Origin: Auanema rhodensis | Lineage: Eukaryota; Nematoda; Chromadorea; Rhabditida; Rhabditidae | Direction: 5' to 3' | DNA: 64,000 bases | Assembly (NCBI GenBank): GCA_964057225.1 | Contig: OZ059897.1 | Span: 22,382,001-22,446,000 of the forward strand | Shown: piece by piece, positions 25,501 to 40,481 of the stretch | Numbering within the stretch: position 1 is the first letter of the stretch | Layout of the letters: each line of letters starts with the position of its first letter | Program-made: the position numbers and the translations under genes | The notes under the pieces: generated by a model | Told to the model about the DNA's origin: nothing | The model's database searches: none | Seen by the model: the letters and a program-made list of their open reading frames with translations, nothing else

Positions 25501-28500
25501 ATCACGTGTACATTTAATTAGCATAAATTAAAGTTCACGTAAATTTCAAAGTCATGGTTACCATGCACCAATATCAATAAAAATTTGTTTTTAGACTAAT
25601 ATGGACATGGGGAATCTAATTTTGAAAACCGCATCTCTTTATCTTTCACGTGAAGCGAGTTACATACCAAGTGCACATCACGTGTACATTTAATTAGCAT
25701 AAATTAAAGTTCACGTAAATTTCAAAGTCATGGTTACCATGAACCAATATCAATAAAAATTTGTTTTTAGACTAATATGGACATGGGGAATCTAATTTTG
25801 AAAACTGCATCTCTTTATCTTTCACGTGAAGCGAGTTACATACCAAGTGCACATCACGTGTACATTTAATTAGCATAAATTAAAGTTCACGTAAATTTCA
25901 AAGTCATGGTTACCATGAACCAATATCAATAAAAATTTGTTTTTAGACTAATATGGACATGGGGAATCTAATTTTGAAAACCGCATCTCTTTATCTTTCA
26001 CGTGAAGCGAGTTACATACCAAGTGCACATCACGTGTACATTTAATTAGCATAAATTAAAGTTCACGTAAATTTCAAAGTCATGGTTACCATGAACCAAT
26101 ATCAATAAAAATTTGTTTTTAGACTAATATGGACATGGGGAATCTAATTTTGAAAACCGCATTTCTTTATCTTTCACGTGAAGCGAGTTACATACCAAGT
26201 GCACATCACGTGTACATTTAATTAGCATAAATTAAAGTTCACGTAAATTTCAAAGTCATGGTTACCATGCACCAATATCAATAAAAATTTGTTTTTAGAC
26301 TAATATGGACATGGGGAATCTAATTTTGAAAACCGCATCTCTTTATCTTTCACGTGAAGCGAGTTACATACCAAGTGCACATCACGTGTACATTTAATTA
26401 GCATAAATTAAAGTTCACGTAAATTTCAAAGTCATGGTTACCATGAACCAATATCAATAAAAATTTGTTTATAGACTAATATGGACATGGGGAATCTAAT
26501 TTTGAAAACCGCATCTCTTTATCTTTCACGTGAAGCGAGTTACATACCAAGTGCACATCACGTGTACATTTAATTAGCATAAATTAAAGTTTACGTAAAT
26601 TTCAAAGTCATGGTTACCATGAACCAATATCAATAAAAATTTGTTTTTAGACTAATATGGACATGGGGAATCTAATTTTGAAAACCGCATCTCTTTATCT
26701 TTCACGTGAAGCGAGTTACATACCAAGTGCACATCACGTGTACATTTAATTAGCATAAATTAAAGTTCACGTAAATTTCAAAGTCATGGTTACCATGAAG
26801 CAATATCAATAAAAATTTGTTTTTAGACTAATATGGACATGGGGAATCTAATTTTGAAAACCGCATCTCTTTATCTTTCACGTGAAGCGAGTTACATACC
26901 AAGTGCACATCACGTGTACATTTAATTAGCATAAATTAAAGTTCACGTAAATTTCAAAGTCATGGTTACCATGCACCAATATCAATAAAAATTTGTTTTT
27001 AGACTAATATGGACATGGGAAATCTAATTTTGAAAACCGCATCTCTTTATCTTTCACGTGAAGCGAGTTACATACCAAGTGCACATCACGTGTACATTTA
27101 ATAAGCATAAATTAAAGTTCACGTAAATTTCAAAGTCATGGTTACCATGAACCAATATCAATAAAAATTTGTTTTTAGACTAATATGGACATGGGGAATC
27201 TAATTTTGAAAACCGCATCTCTTTATCTTTCACGTGAAGCGAGTTACATACCAAGTGCACATCACGTGTACATTTAATTAGCATAAATTAAAGTTCACGT
27301 AAATTTCAAAGTCATGGTTACCATGAAGCAATATCAATAAAAATTTGTTTTTAGACTAATATGGACATGGGGAATCTAATTTTGAAAACCGAATCTCTTT
27401 ATATTTCACGTGAAGCGAGTTACATACCAAGTGCACATCACGTGTACATTTAATTAGCATAAATTAAAGTTCACGTAAATTTCAAAGTCATGGTTACCAT
27501 GAACCAATATCAATAAAAATTTGTTTTTAGACTAATATGGACATGGGGAATCTAATTTTGAAAACCGCATCTCTTTATCTTTCACGTGAAGCGAGTTACA
27601 TACCAAGTGCACATCACGTGTACATTTAATTAGCATAAATTAAAGTTCACGTAAATTTCAAAGTCATGGTTACCATGCACCAATATCAATAAAAATTTGT
27701 TTTTAGACTAATATGGACATGGGGAATCTAATTTTGAAAACCGCATCTCTTTATCTTTCACGTGAAGCGAGTTACATACCAAGTGCACATCACGTGTACA
27801 TTTAATTAGCATAAATTAAAGTTCACGTAAATTTCAAAGTCATGGTTACCATGAACCAATATCAATAAAAATTTGTTTTTAGACTAATATGGACATGGGG
27901 AATCTAATTTTGAAAACTGCATCTCTTTATCTTTCACGTGAAGCGAGTTACATACCAAGTGCACATCACGTGTACATTTAATTAGCATAAATTAAAGTTC
28001 ACGTAAATTTCAAAGTCATGGTTACCATGAACCAATATCAATAAAAATTTGTTTTTAGACTAATATGGACATGGGGAATCTAATTTTGAAAACCGCATCT
28101 CTTTATCTTTCACGTGAAGCGAGTTACATACCAAGTGCACATCACGTGTACATTTAATTAGCATAAATTAAAGTTCACGTAAATTTCAAAGTCATGGTTA
28201 CCATGAACCAATATCAATAAAAATTTGTTTTTAGACTAATATGGACATGGGGAATCTAATTTTGAAAACCGCATTTCTTTATCTTTCACGTGAAGCGAGT
28301 TACATACCAAGTGCACATCACGTGTACATTTAATTAGCATAAATTAAAGTTCACGTAAATTTCAAAGTCATGGTTACCATGCACCAATATCAATAAAAAT
28401 TTGTTTTTAGACTAATATGGACATGGGGAATCTAATTTTGAAAACCGCATCTCTTTATCTTTCACGTGAAGCGAGTTACATACCAAGTGCACATCACGTG

Positions 28501-28512
28501 TACATTTAATTA
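22529..28512 (+). repeat. Block Z, copy 2: twelve-monomer HOR, three units
   Basis: A 2,112-bp unit starts at 22,529, 24,641 and 26,753; the third is 10 monomers long. The order is G; C 92A; A; G 112A 123A; A; C; A 110T; A; A 115T; C; A 71A (C 71A then A 16T in unit 1); A 16T. Units 2 and 3 share a rare 175A (24,991 and 27,103) that unit 1 lacks, so they are the youngest pair. Unit 1 has a private 111T in m132 and a chimeric C-type 71A copy (m138). Confidence 0.9.
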
Positions 28513-30800
28513 GCATAAATTAAAGTTCACGTAAATTTCAAAGTCATGGTTACCATGAACCAATATCAATAAAAATTTGTTTTTAGACTAATATGGACAT
28601 GGGGAATCTAATTTTGAAAACCGCATCTCTTTATCTTTCACGTGAAGCGAGTTACATACCAAGTGCACATCACGTGTACATTTAATTAGCATAAATTAAA
28701 GTTCACGTAAATTTCAAAGTCATGGTTACCATGAACCAATATCAATAAAAATTTGTTTTTAGACTAATATGGACATGGGGAATCTAATTTTGAAAACCGC
28801 ATTTCTTTATCTTTCACGTGAAGCGAGTTACATACCAAGTGCACATCACGTGTACATTTAATTAGCATAAATTAAAGTTCACGTAAATTTCAAAGTCATG
28901 GTTACCATGCACCAATATCAATAAAAATTTGTTTTTAGACTAATATGGACATGGGGAATCTAATTTTGAAAACCGCATCTCTTTATCTTTCACGTGAAGC
29001 GAGTTACATACCAAGTGCACATCACGTGTACATTTAATTAGCATAAATTAAAGTTCACGTAAACTTCAAAGTCATGGTTACCATGAAGCAATATCAATAA
29101 AAATTTGTTTTTAGACTAATATGGACATGGGGAATCTAATTTTGAAAACCGCATTTCTTTATCTTTCACGTGAAGCGAGTTACATACCAAGTGCACATCA
29201 CGTGTACATTTAATTAGCATAAATTAAAGTTCACGTAAATTTCAAAGTCATGGTTACCATGAACCAATATCAATAAAAATTTGTTTTTAGACTAATATGG
29301 ACATGGGGAATCTAATTTTGAAAACCGCATCTCTTTATCTTTCACGTGAAGCGAGTTACATACCAAGTGCACATCACGTGTACATTTAATTAGCATAAAT
29401 TAAAGTTCACGTAAATTTCAAAGTCATGGTTACCATGCACCAATATCAATAAAAATTTGTTTTTAGACTAATATGGACATGGGGAATCTAATTTTGAAAA
29501 CCGCATCTCTTTATCTTTCACGTGAAGCGAGTTACATACCAAGTGCACATCACGTGTACATTTAATTAGCATAAATTAAAGTTCACGTAAATTTCAAAGT
29601 CATGGTTACCATGCACCAATATCAATAAAAATTTGTTTTTAGACTAATATGGACATGGGGAATCTAATTTTGAAAACCGCATCTCTTTATCTTTCACGTG
29701 AAGCGAGTTACATACCAAGTGCACATCACGTGTACATTTAATTAGCATAAATTAAAGTTCACGTAAATTTCAAAGTCATGGTTACCATGAACCAATATCA
29801 ATAAAAATTTGTTTTTAGACTAATATGGACATGGGGAATCTAATTTTGAAAACTGCATCTCTTTATCTTTCACGTGAAGCGAGTTACATACCAAGTGCAC
29901 ATCACGTGTACATTTAATTAGCATAAATTAAAGTTCACGTAAATTTCAAAGTCATGGTTACCATGAACCAATATCAATAAAAATTTGTTTTTAGACTAAT
30001 ATGGACATGGGGAATCTAATTTTGAAAACCGCATCTCTTTATCTTTCACGTGAAGCGAGTTACATACCAAGTGCACATCACGTGTACATTTAATTAGCAT
30101 AAATTAAAGTTCACGTAAATTTCAAAGTCATGGTTACCATGAACCAATATCAATAAAAATTTGTTTTTAGACTAATATGGACATGGGGAATCTAATTTTG
30201 AAAACCGCATCTCTTTATCTTTCACGTGAAGCGAGTTACATACCAAGTGCACATCACGTGTACATTTAATTAGCATAAATTAAAGTTCACGTAAATTTCA
30301 AAGTCATGGTTACCATGCACCAATATCAATAAAAATTTGTTTTTAGACTAATATGGACATGGGGAATCTAATTTTGAAAACCGCATCTCTTTATCTTTCA
30401 CGTGAAGCGAGTTACATACCAAGTGCACATCACGTGTACATTTAATTAGCATAAATTAAAGTTCACGTAAATTTCAAAGTCATGGTTACCATGAACCAAT
30501 ATCAATAAAAATTTGTTTTTAGACTAATATGGACATGGGGAATCTAATTTTGAAAACTGCATCTCTTTATCTTTCACGTGAAGCGAGTTACATACCAAGT
30601 GCACATCACGTGTACATTTAATTAGCATAAATTAAAGTTCACGTAAATTTCAAAGTCATGGTTACCATGAACCAATATCAATAAAAATTTGTTTTTAGAC
30701 TAATATGGACATGGGGAATCTAATTTTGAAAACCGCATCTCTTTATCTTTCACGTGAAGCGAGTTACATACCAAGTGCACATCACGTGTACATTTAATTA
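28513..30800 (+). repeat. Irregular stretch m163-m175
   Basis: A, A 115T and C copies repeat in short, incomplete runs with no clean period. m166 (29,041) combines 24C, G-type and 115T, a mix not seen elsewhere, which suggests an exchange inside a monomer. Two C-type copies are adjacent at m168-m169, a pattern otherwise seen only at m97-m98. Confidence 0.7.
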
Positions 30801-33800
30801 GCATAAATTAAAGTTCACGTAAATTTCAAAGTCATGGTTACCATGCACCAATATCAATAAAAATTTGTTTTTAGACTAATATGGACATGGGGAATCTAAT
30901 TTTGAAAACCGCATCTCTTTATCTTTCACGTGAAGCGATTTACATACCAAGTGCACATCACGTGTACATTTAATTAGCATAAATTAAAGTTTACGTAAAT
31001 TTCAAAGTCATGGTTACCATGAACCAATATCAATAAAAATTTGTTTTTAGACTAATATGGACATGGGGAATCTAATTTTGAAAACCGCATCTCTTTATCT
31101 TTCACGTGAAGCGAGTTACATACCAAGTGCACATCACGTGTACATTTAATTAGCATAAATTAAAGTTCACGTAAATTTCAAAGTCATGGTTACCATGAAG
31201 CAATATCAATAAAAATTTGTTTTTAGACTAATATGGACATGGGGAATCTAATTTTGAAAACCGCATCTCTTTATCTTTCACGTGAAGCGAGTTACATACC
31301 AAGTGCACATCACGTGTACATTTAATTAGCATAAATTAAAGTTCACGTAAATTTCAAAGTCATGGTTACCATGAACCAATATCAATAAAAATTTGTTTTT
31401 AGACTAATATGGACATGGGGAATCTAATTTTGAAAACCGCATCTCTTTATCTTTCACGTGAAGCGAGTTACATACCAAGTGCACATCACGTGTACATTTA
31501 ATTAGCATAAATTAAAGTTCACGTAAACTTCAAAGTCATGGTTACCATGAAGCAATATCAATAAAAATTTGTTTTTAGACTAATATGGACATGGGGAATC
31601 TAATTTTGAAAACCGCATCTCTTTATCTTTCACGTGAAGCGAGTTACATACCAAGTGCACATCACGTGTACATTTAATTAGCATAAATTAAAGTTCACGT
31701 AAATTTCAAAGTCATGGTTACCATGAAGCAATATCAATAAAAATTTGTTTTTAGACTAATATGGATATGGGGAATCTAATTTTGAAAACCGCATCTCTTT
31801 ATCTTTCACGTGAAGCGAGTTACATACCAAGTGCACATCACGTGTACATTTAATTAGCATAAATTAAAGTTCACGTAAATTTCAAAGTCATGGTTACCAT
31901 GAACCAATATCAATAAAAATTTGTTTTTAGACTAATATGGACATGGGGAATCTAGTTTTGAAAACCGCATCTCTTTATCTTTCACGTGAAGCGAGTTACA
32001 TACCAAGTGCACATCACGTGTACATTTAATTAGCATAAATTAAAGTTCACGTAAATTTCAAAGTCATGGTTACCATGAACCAATATCAATAAAAATTTGT
32101 TTTTAGACTAATATGGACATGGGGAATCTAATTTTGAAAACCGCATCTCTTTATCTTTCACGTGAAGCGAGTTACATACCAAGTGCACATCACGTGTACA
32201 TTTAATTAGCATAAATTAAAGTTCACGTAAATTTCAAAGTCATGGTTACCATGCACCAATATCAATAAAAATTTGTTTTTAGACTAATATGGACATGGGG
32301 AATCTAATTTTGAAAACCGCATCTCTTTATCTTTCACGTGAAGCGAGTTACATACCAAGTGCACATCACGTGTACATTTAATTAACATAAATTAAAGTTC
32401 ACGTAAATTTCAAAGTCATGGTTACCATGAACTAATATCAATAAAAATTTGTTTTTAGACTAATATGGACATGGGGAATCTAATTTTGAAAACCGCATCT
32501 CTTTATCTTTCACGTGAAGCGAGTTACATACCAAGTGCACATCACGTGTACATTTAATTAGCATAAATTAAAGTTCACGTAAATTTCAAAGTCATGGTTA
32601 CCATGAAGCAATATCAATAAAAATTTGTTTTTAGACTAATATGGACATGGGGAATCTAATTTTGAAAACCGCATCTCTTTATCTTTCACGTGAAGCGAGT
32701 TACATACCAAGTGCACATCACGTGTACATTTAATTAGCATAAATTAAAGTTCACGTAAATTTCAAAGTCATGGTTACCATGAAGCAATATCAATAAAAAT
32801 TTGTTTTTAGACTAATATGGACATGGGGAATCTAATTTTGAAAACCGCATCTCTTTATCTTTCACGTGAAGCGAGTTACATACCAAGTGCACATCACGTG
32901 TACATTTAATTAGCATAAATTAAAGTTCACGTAAATTTCAAAGTCATGGTTACCATGAACCAATATCAATAAAAATTTGTTTTTAGACTAATATGGACAT
33001 GGGGAATCTAATTTTGAAAACCGCATTTCTTTATCTTTCACGTGAAGCGAGTTACATACCAAGTGCACATCACGTGTACATTTAATTAGCATAAATTAAA
33101 GTTCACGTAAATTTCAAAGTCATGGTTACCATGAACCAATATCAATAAAAATTTGTTTTTAGACTAATATGGACATGGGGAATCTAATTTTGAAAACCGC
33201 ATTTCTTTATCTTTCACGTGAAGCGAGTTACATACCAAGTGCACATCACGTGTACATTTAATTAGCATAAATTAAAGTTCACGTAAATTTCAAAGTCATG
33301 GTTACCATGCACCAATATCAATAAAAATTTGTTTTTAGACTAATATGGACATGGGGAATCTAATTTTGAAAACCGCATCTCTTTATCTTTCACGTGAAGC
33401 GAGTTACATACCAAGTGCACATCACGTGTACATTTAATTAGCATAAATTAAAGTTCACGTAAATTTCAAAGTCATGGTTACCATGAACCAATATCAATAA
33501 AAATTTGTTTTTAGACTAATATGGACATGGGGAATCTAATTTTGAAAACTGCATCTCTTTATCTTTCACGTGAAGCGAGTTACACACCAAGTGCACATCA
33601 CGTGTACATTTAATTAGCATAAATTAAAGTTCACGTAAATTTCAAAGTCATGGTTACCATGAACCAATATCAATAAAAATTTGTTTTTAGACTAATATGG
33701 ACATGGGGAATCTAATTTTGAAAACCGCATCTCTTTATCTTTCACGTGAAGCGAGTTACATACCAAGTGCACATCACGTGTACATTTAATTAGCATAAAT

Positions 33801-35200
33801 TAAAGTTCACGTAAATTTCAAAGTCATGGTTACCATGAAGCAATATCAATAAAAATTTGTTTTTAGACTAATATGGATATGGGGAATCTAATTTTGAAAA
33901 CCGCATCTCTTTATCTTTCACGTGAAGCGAGTTACATACCAAGTGCACATCACGTGTACATTTAATTAGCATAAATTAAAGTTCACGTAAATTTCAAAGT
34001 CATGGTTACCATGAACCAATATCAATAAAAATTTGTTTTTAGACTAATATGGACATGGGGAATCTAGTTTTGAAAACCGCATCTCTTTATCTTTCACGTG
34101 AAGCGAGTTACATACCAAGTGCACATCACGTGTACATTTAATTAGCATAAATTAAAGTTCACGTAAATTTCAAAGTCATGGTTACCATGAACCAATATCA
34201 ATAAAAATTTGTTTTTAGACTAATATGGACATGGGGAATCTAATTTTGAAAACCGCATCTCTTTATCTTTCACGTGAAGCGAGTTACATACCAAGTGCAC
34301 ATCACGTGTACATTTAATTAGCATAAATTAAAGTTCACGTAAATTTCAAAGTCATGGTTACCATGCACCAATATCAATAAAAATTTGTTTTTAGACTAAT
34401 ATGGACATGGGGAATCTAATTTTGAAAACCGCATCTCTTTATCTTTCACGTGAAGCGAGTTACATACCAAGTGCACATCACGTGTACATTTAATTAACAT
34501 AAATTAAAGTTCACGTAAATTTCAAAGTCATGGTTACCATGAACTAATATCAATAAAAATTTGTTTTTAGACTAATATGGACATGGGGAATCTAATTTTG
34601 AAAACCGCATCTCTTTATCTTTCACGTGAAGCGAGTTACATACCAAGTGCACATCACGTGTACATTTAATTAGCATAAATTAAAGTTCACGTAAATTTCA
34701 AAGTCATGGTTACCATGAAGCAATATCAATAAAAATTTGTTTTTAGACTAATATGGACATGGGGAATCTAATTTTGAAAACCGCATCTCTTTATCTTTCA
34801 CGTGAAGCGAGTTACATACCAAGTGCACATCACGTGTACATTTAATTAGCATAAATTAAAGTTCACGTAAATTTCAAAGTCATGGTTACCATGAACCAAT
34901 ATCAATAAAAATTTGTTTTTAGACTAATATGGACATGGGGAATCTAATTTTGAAAACCGCATTTCTTTATCTTTCACGTGAAGCGAGTTACATACCAAGT
35001 GCACATCACGTGTACATTTAATTAGCATAAATTAAAGTTCACGTAAATTTCAAAGTCATGGTTACCATGAACCAATATCAATAAAAATTTGTTTTTAGAC
35101 TAATATGGACATGGGGAATCTAATTTTGAAAACCGCATTTCTTTATCTTTCACGTGAAGCGAGTTACATACCAAGTGCACATCACGTGTACATTTAATTA
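30801..35200 (+). repeat. Block W, copy 2: twelve-monomer HOR pair with lead-in
   Basis: After a lead-in (m176-m180: C; A 16T; G; A; G 24C), the unit is G 86T; A 99G; A; C; T-type with 1A; G; G; A 115T; A 115T; C; A 110T 145C; A. It begins at 31,681 and again at 33,793, where the second unit has one G fewer. 86T, 99G and 1A are confined to block W and its derivatives. The second unit runs into block X copy 3. The cycle label 2 refers to the cycle starting at 17,953; cycle 1 has no W. Confidence 0.87.
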
Positions 35201-37664
35201 GCATAAATTAAAGTTCACGTAAATTTCAAAGTCATGGTTACCATGCACCAATATCAATAAAAATTTGTTTTTAGACTAATATGGACATGGGGAATCTAAT
35301 TTTGAAAACCGCATCTCTTTATCTTTCACGTGAAGCGAGTTACATACCAAGTGCACATCACGTGTACATTTAATTAGCATAAATTAAAGTTCACGTAAAT
35401 TTCAAAGTCATGGTTACCATGAACCAATATCAATAAAAATTTGTTTTTAGACTAATATGGACATGGGGAATCTAATTTTGAAAACTGCATCTCTTTATCT
35501 TTCACGTGAAGCGAGTTACACACCAAGTGCACATCACGTGTACATTTAATTAGCATAAATTAAAGTTCACGTAAATTTCAAAGTCATGGTTACCATGAAC
35601 CAATATCAATAAAAATTTGTTTTTAGACTAATATGGACATGGGGAATCTAATTTTGAAAACCGCATCTCTTTATCTTTCACGTGAAGCGAGTTACATACC
35701 AAGTGCACATCACGTGTACATTTAATTAGCATAAATTAAAGTTCACGTAAATTTCAAAGTCATGGTTACCATGAACCAATATCAATAAAAATTTGTTTAT
35801 AGACTAATATGGACATGGGGAATCTAATTTTGAAAACCGCATCTCTTTATCTTTCACGTGAAGCGAGTTACATACCAAGTGCACATCACGTGTACATTTA
35901 ATTAGCATAAATTAAAGTTCACGTAAATTTCAAAGTCATGGTTACCATGAACCAATATCAATAAAAATTTGTTTTTAGACTAATATGGACATGGGGAATC
36001 TAATTTTGAAAACCGCATCTCTTTATCTTTCACGTGAAGCGAGTTACATACCAAGTGCACATCACGTGTACATTTAATTAGCATAAATTAAAGTTCACGT
36101 AAATTTCAAAGTCATGGTTACCATGAACCAATATCAATAAAAATTTGTTTATAGACTAATATGGACATGGGGAATCTAATTTTGAAAACCGCATCTCTTT
36201 ATCTTTCACGTGAAGCGAGTTACATACCAAGTGCACATCACGTGTACATTTAATTAGCATAAATTAAAGTTCACGTAAATTTCAAAGTCATGGTTACCAT
36301 GAACCAATATCAATAAAAATTTGTTTTTAGACTAATATGGACATGGGGAATCTAATTTTGAAAACCGCATCTCTTTATCTTTCACGTGAAGCGAGTTACA
36401 TACCAAGTGCACATCACGTGTACATTTAATTAGCATAAATTAAAGTTCACGTAAATTTCAAAGTCATGGTTACCATGAACCAATATCAATAAAAATTTGT
36501 TTTTAGACTAATATGGACATGGGGAATCTAATTTTGAAAACCGCATCTCTTTATCTTTCACGTGAAGCGAGTTACATACCAAGTGCACATCACGTGTACA
36601 TTTAATTAGCATAAATTAAAGTTCACGTAAATTTCAAAGTCATGGTTACCATGAACCAATATCAATAAAAATTTGTTTTTAGACTAATATGGACATGGGG
36701 AATCTAATTTTGAAAACCGCATCTCTTTATCTTTCACGTGAAGCGAGTTACATACCAAGTGCACATCACGTGTACATTTAATTAGCATAAATTAAAGTTC
36801 ACGTAAATTTCAAAGTCATGGTTACCATGAACCAATATCAATAAAAATTTGTTTTTAGACTAATATGGACATGGGGAATCTAATTTTGAAAACCGCATCT
36901 CTTTATCTTTCACGTGAAGCGAGTTACATACCAAGTGCACATCACGTGTACATTTAATTAGCATAAATTAAAGTTCACGTAAATTTCAAAGTCATGGTTA
37001 CCATGAACCAATATCAATAAAAATTTGTTTTTAGACTAATATGGACATGGGGAATCTAATTTTGAAAACCGCATCTCTTTATCTTTCACGTGAAGCGAGT
37101 TACATACCAAGTGCACATCACGTGTACATTTAATTAGCATAAATTAAAGTTCACGTAAATTTCAAAGTCATGGTTACCATGCACCAATATCAATAAAAAT
37201 TTGTTTTTAGACTAATATGGACATGGGGAATCTAATTTTAAAAACTGCATCTCTTTATCTTTCACGTGAAGCGAGTTACATACCAAGTGCACATCACGTG
37301 TACATTTAATTAGCATAAATTAAAGTTCACGTAAACTTCAAAGTCATGGTTACCATGAACCAATATCAATAAAAATTTGTTTATAGACTAATATGGACAT
37401 GGGGAATCTAATTTTGAAAACCGCATCTCTTTATCTTTCACGTGAAGCGAGTTACATACCAAGTGCACATCACGTGTACATTTAATTAGCATAAATTAAA
37501 GTTTACGTAAATTTCAAAGTCATGGTTACCATGAACCAATATCAATAAAAATTTGTTTTTAGACTAATATGGACATGGGGAATCTAATTTTGAAAACCGC
37601 ATCTCTTTATCTTTCACGTGAAGCGAGTTACATACCAAGTGCACATCACGTGTACATTTAATTA
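35201..37664 (+). repeat. Block X, copy 3 (m201-m214), shortened
   Basis: The order C; A 110T 145C; A; A 71A; A; A 71A; five plain A; C 110T; A 24C 71A; A 16T matches m107-m121 with one monomer missing near the 51G copy. It is the third appearance of block X, about 98 monomers after copy 2 began. m212 has a private 104A (near 37,240). Confidence 0.85.
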
Positions 37665-40481
37665 GCATAAATTAAAGTTCACGTAAACTTCAAAGTCATG
37701 GTTACCATGAAGCAATATCAATAAAAATTTGTTTTTAGACTAATATGGACATGGGGAATCTAATTTTGAAAACCGCATCTCTTTATCTTTCACGTGAAGC
37801 GAGTTACATACCAAGTGCACATCACGTGTACATTTAATTAGCATAAATTAAAGTTCACGTAAATTTCAAAGTCATGGTTACCATGAAGCAATATCAATAA
37901 AAATTTGTTTTTAGACTAATATGGACATGGGGAATCTAATTTTGAAAACTGCATCTCTTTATCTTTCACGTGAAGCGAGTTACATACCAAGTGCACATCA
38001 CGTGTACATTTAATTAGCATAAATTAAAGTTCACGTAAATTTCAAAGTCATGGTTACCATGAACCAATATCAATAAAAATTTGTTTTTAGACTAATATGG
38101 ACATGGGGAATCTAATTTTGAAAACCGCATCTCTTTATCTTTCACGTGAAGCGAGTTACATACCAAGTGCACATCACGTGTACATTTAATTAGCATAAAT
38201 TAAAGTTCACGTAAATTTCAAAGTCATGGTTACCATGCACCAATATCAATAAAAATTTGTTTTTAGACTAATATGGACATGGGGAATCTAATTTTGAAAA
38301 CTGCATCTCTTTATCTTTCACGTGAAGCGAGTTACATACCAAGTGCACATCACGTGTACATTTAATTAGCATAAATTAAAGTTCACGTAAACTTCAAAGT
38401 CATGGTTACCATGAACCAATATCAATAAAAATTTGTTTATAGACTAATATGGACATGGGGAATCTAATTTTGAAAACCGCATCTCTTTATCTTTCACGTG
38501 AAGCGAGTTACATACCAAGTGCACATCACGTGTACATTTAATTAGCATAAATTAAAGTTTACGTAAATTTCAAAGTCATGGTTACCATGAACCAATATCA
38601 ATAAAAATTTGTTTTTAGACTAATATGGACATGGGGAATCTAATTTTGAAAACCGCATCTCTTTATCTTTCACGTGAAGCGAGTTACATACCAAGTGCAC
38701 ATCACGTGTACATTTAATTAGCATAAATTAAAGTTCACGTAAATTTCAAAGTCATGGTTACCATGAAGCAATATCAATAAAAATTTGTTTTTAGACTAAT
38801 ATGGACATGGGGAATCTAATTTTGAAAACCGCATCTCTTTATCTTTCACGTGAAGCGAGTTACATACCAAGTGCACATCACGTGTACATTTAATTAGCAT
38901 AAATTAAAGTTCACGTAAATTTCAAAGTCATGGTTACCATGCACCAATATCAATAAAAATTTGTTTTTAGACTAATATGGACATGGGGAATCTAATTTTG
39001 AAAACTGCATCTCTTTATCTTTCACGTGAAGCGAGTTACATACCAAGTGCACATCACGTGTACATTTAATTAGCATAAATTAAAGTTCACGTAAATTTCA
39101 AAGTCATGGTTACCATGAACCAATATCAATAAAAAATTTGTTTTTAGACTAATATGGACATGGGGAATCTAATTTTGAAAACCGCATCTCTTTATCTTTC
39201 ACGTGAAGCGAGTTACATACCAAGTGCACATCACGTGTACATTTAATTAGCATAAATTAAAGTTCACGTAAATTTCAAAGTCATGGTTACCATGCACCAA
39301 TATCAATAAAAATTTGTTTTTAGACTAATATGGACATGGGGAATCTAATTTTGAAAACTGCATCTCTTTATCTTTCACGTGAAGCGAGTTACATACCAAG
39401 TGCACATCACGTGTACATTTAATTAGCATAAATTAAAGTTCACGTAAACTTCAAAGTCATGGTTACCATGAACCAATATCAATAAAAATTTGTTTATAGA
39501 CTAATATGGACATGGGGAATCTAATTTTGAAAACCGCATCTCTTTATCTTTCACGTGAAGCGAGTTACATACCAAGTGCACATCACGTGTACATTTAATT
39601 AGCATAAATTAAAGTTTACGTAAATTTCAAAGTCATGGTTACCATGAACCAATATCAATAAAAATTTGTTTTTAGACTAATATGGACATGGGGAATCTAA
39701 TTTTGAAAACCGCATCTCTTTATCTTTCACGTGAAGCGAGTTACATACCAAGTGCACATCACGTGTACATTTAATTAGCATAAATTAAAGTTCACGTAAA
39801 CTTCAAAGTCATGGTTACCATGAAGCAATATCAATAAAAATTTGTTTTTAGACTAATATGGACTTGGGGAATCTAATTTTGAAAACCGCATCTCTTTATC
39901 TTTCACGTGAAGCGAGTTACATACCAAGTGCACATCACGTGTACATTTAATTAGCATAAATTAAAGTTCACGTAAATTTCAAAGTCATGGTTACCATGAA
40001 GCAATATCAATAAAAATTTGTTTTTAGACTAATATGGACATGGGGAATCTAATTTTGAAAACCGCATCTCTTTATCTTTCACGTGAAGCGAGTTACATAC
40101 CAAGTGCACATCACGTGTACATTTAATTAGCATAAATTAAAGTTCACGTAAATTTCAAAGTCATGGTTACCATGCACCAATATCAATAAAAATTTGTTTT
40201 TAGACTAATATGGACATGGGAAATCTAATTTTGAAAACCGCATCTCTTTATCTTTCACGTGAAGCGAGTTACATACCAAGTGCACATCACGTGTACATTT
40301 AATTAGCATAAATTAAAGTTCACGTAAATTTCAAAGTCATGGTTACCATGAACCAATATCAATAAAAATTTGTTTTTAGACTAATATGGACATGGGGAAT
40401 CTAATTTTGAAAACCGCATCTCTTTATCTTTCACGTGAAGCGAGTTACATACCAAGTGCACATCACGTGTACATTTAATTA
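37313..40481 (+). repeat. Eighteen-monomer tandem duplication, unit 1 (m213-m230)
   Basis: The unit is 3,169 bp, which is 18 monomers plus one extra A. The order is A 24C 71A; A 16T; G 24C; G 110T; A; C 110T; A 24C 71A; A 16T; G; C 110T; A with six-A run; C 110T; A 24C 71A; A 16T; G 24C; G; C 92A; A. G 110T (m216) is otherwise seen only in unit 2. A private T for A occurs near 39,864 (GGACTTGG). Confidence 0.92.
39131..39136 (+). repeat. One-base insertion in A-run (m223)
   Basis: The A-run at monomer 59-63 has six A instead of five. Together with 42,300-42,305 it is the only length change found in the window, and it shifts the 176-bp phase by one. Confidence 0.95.
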
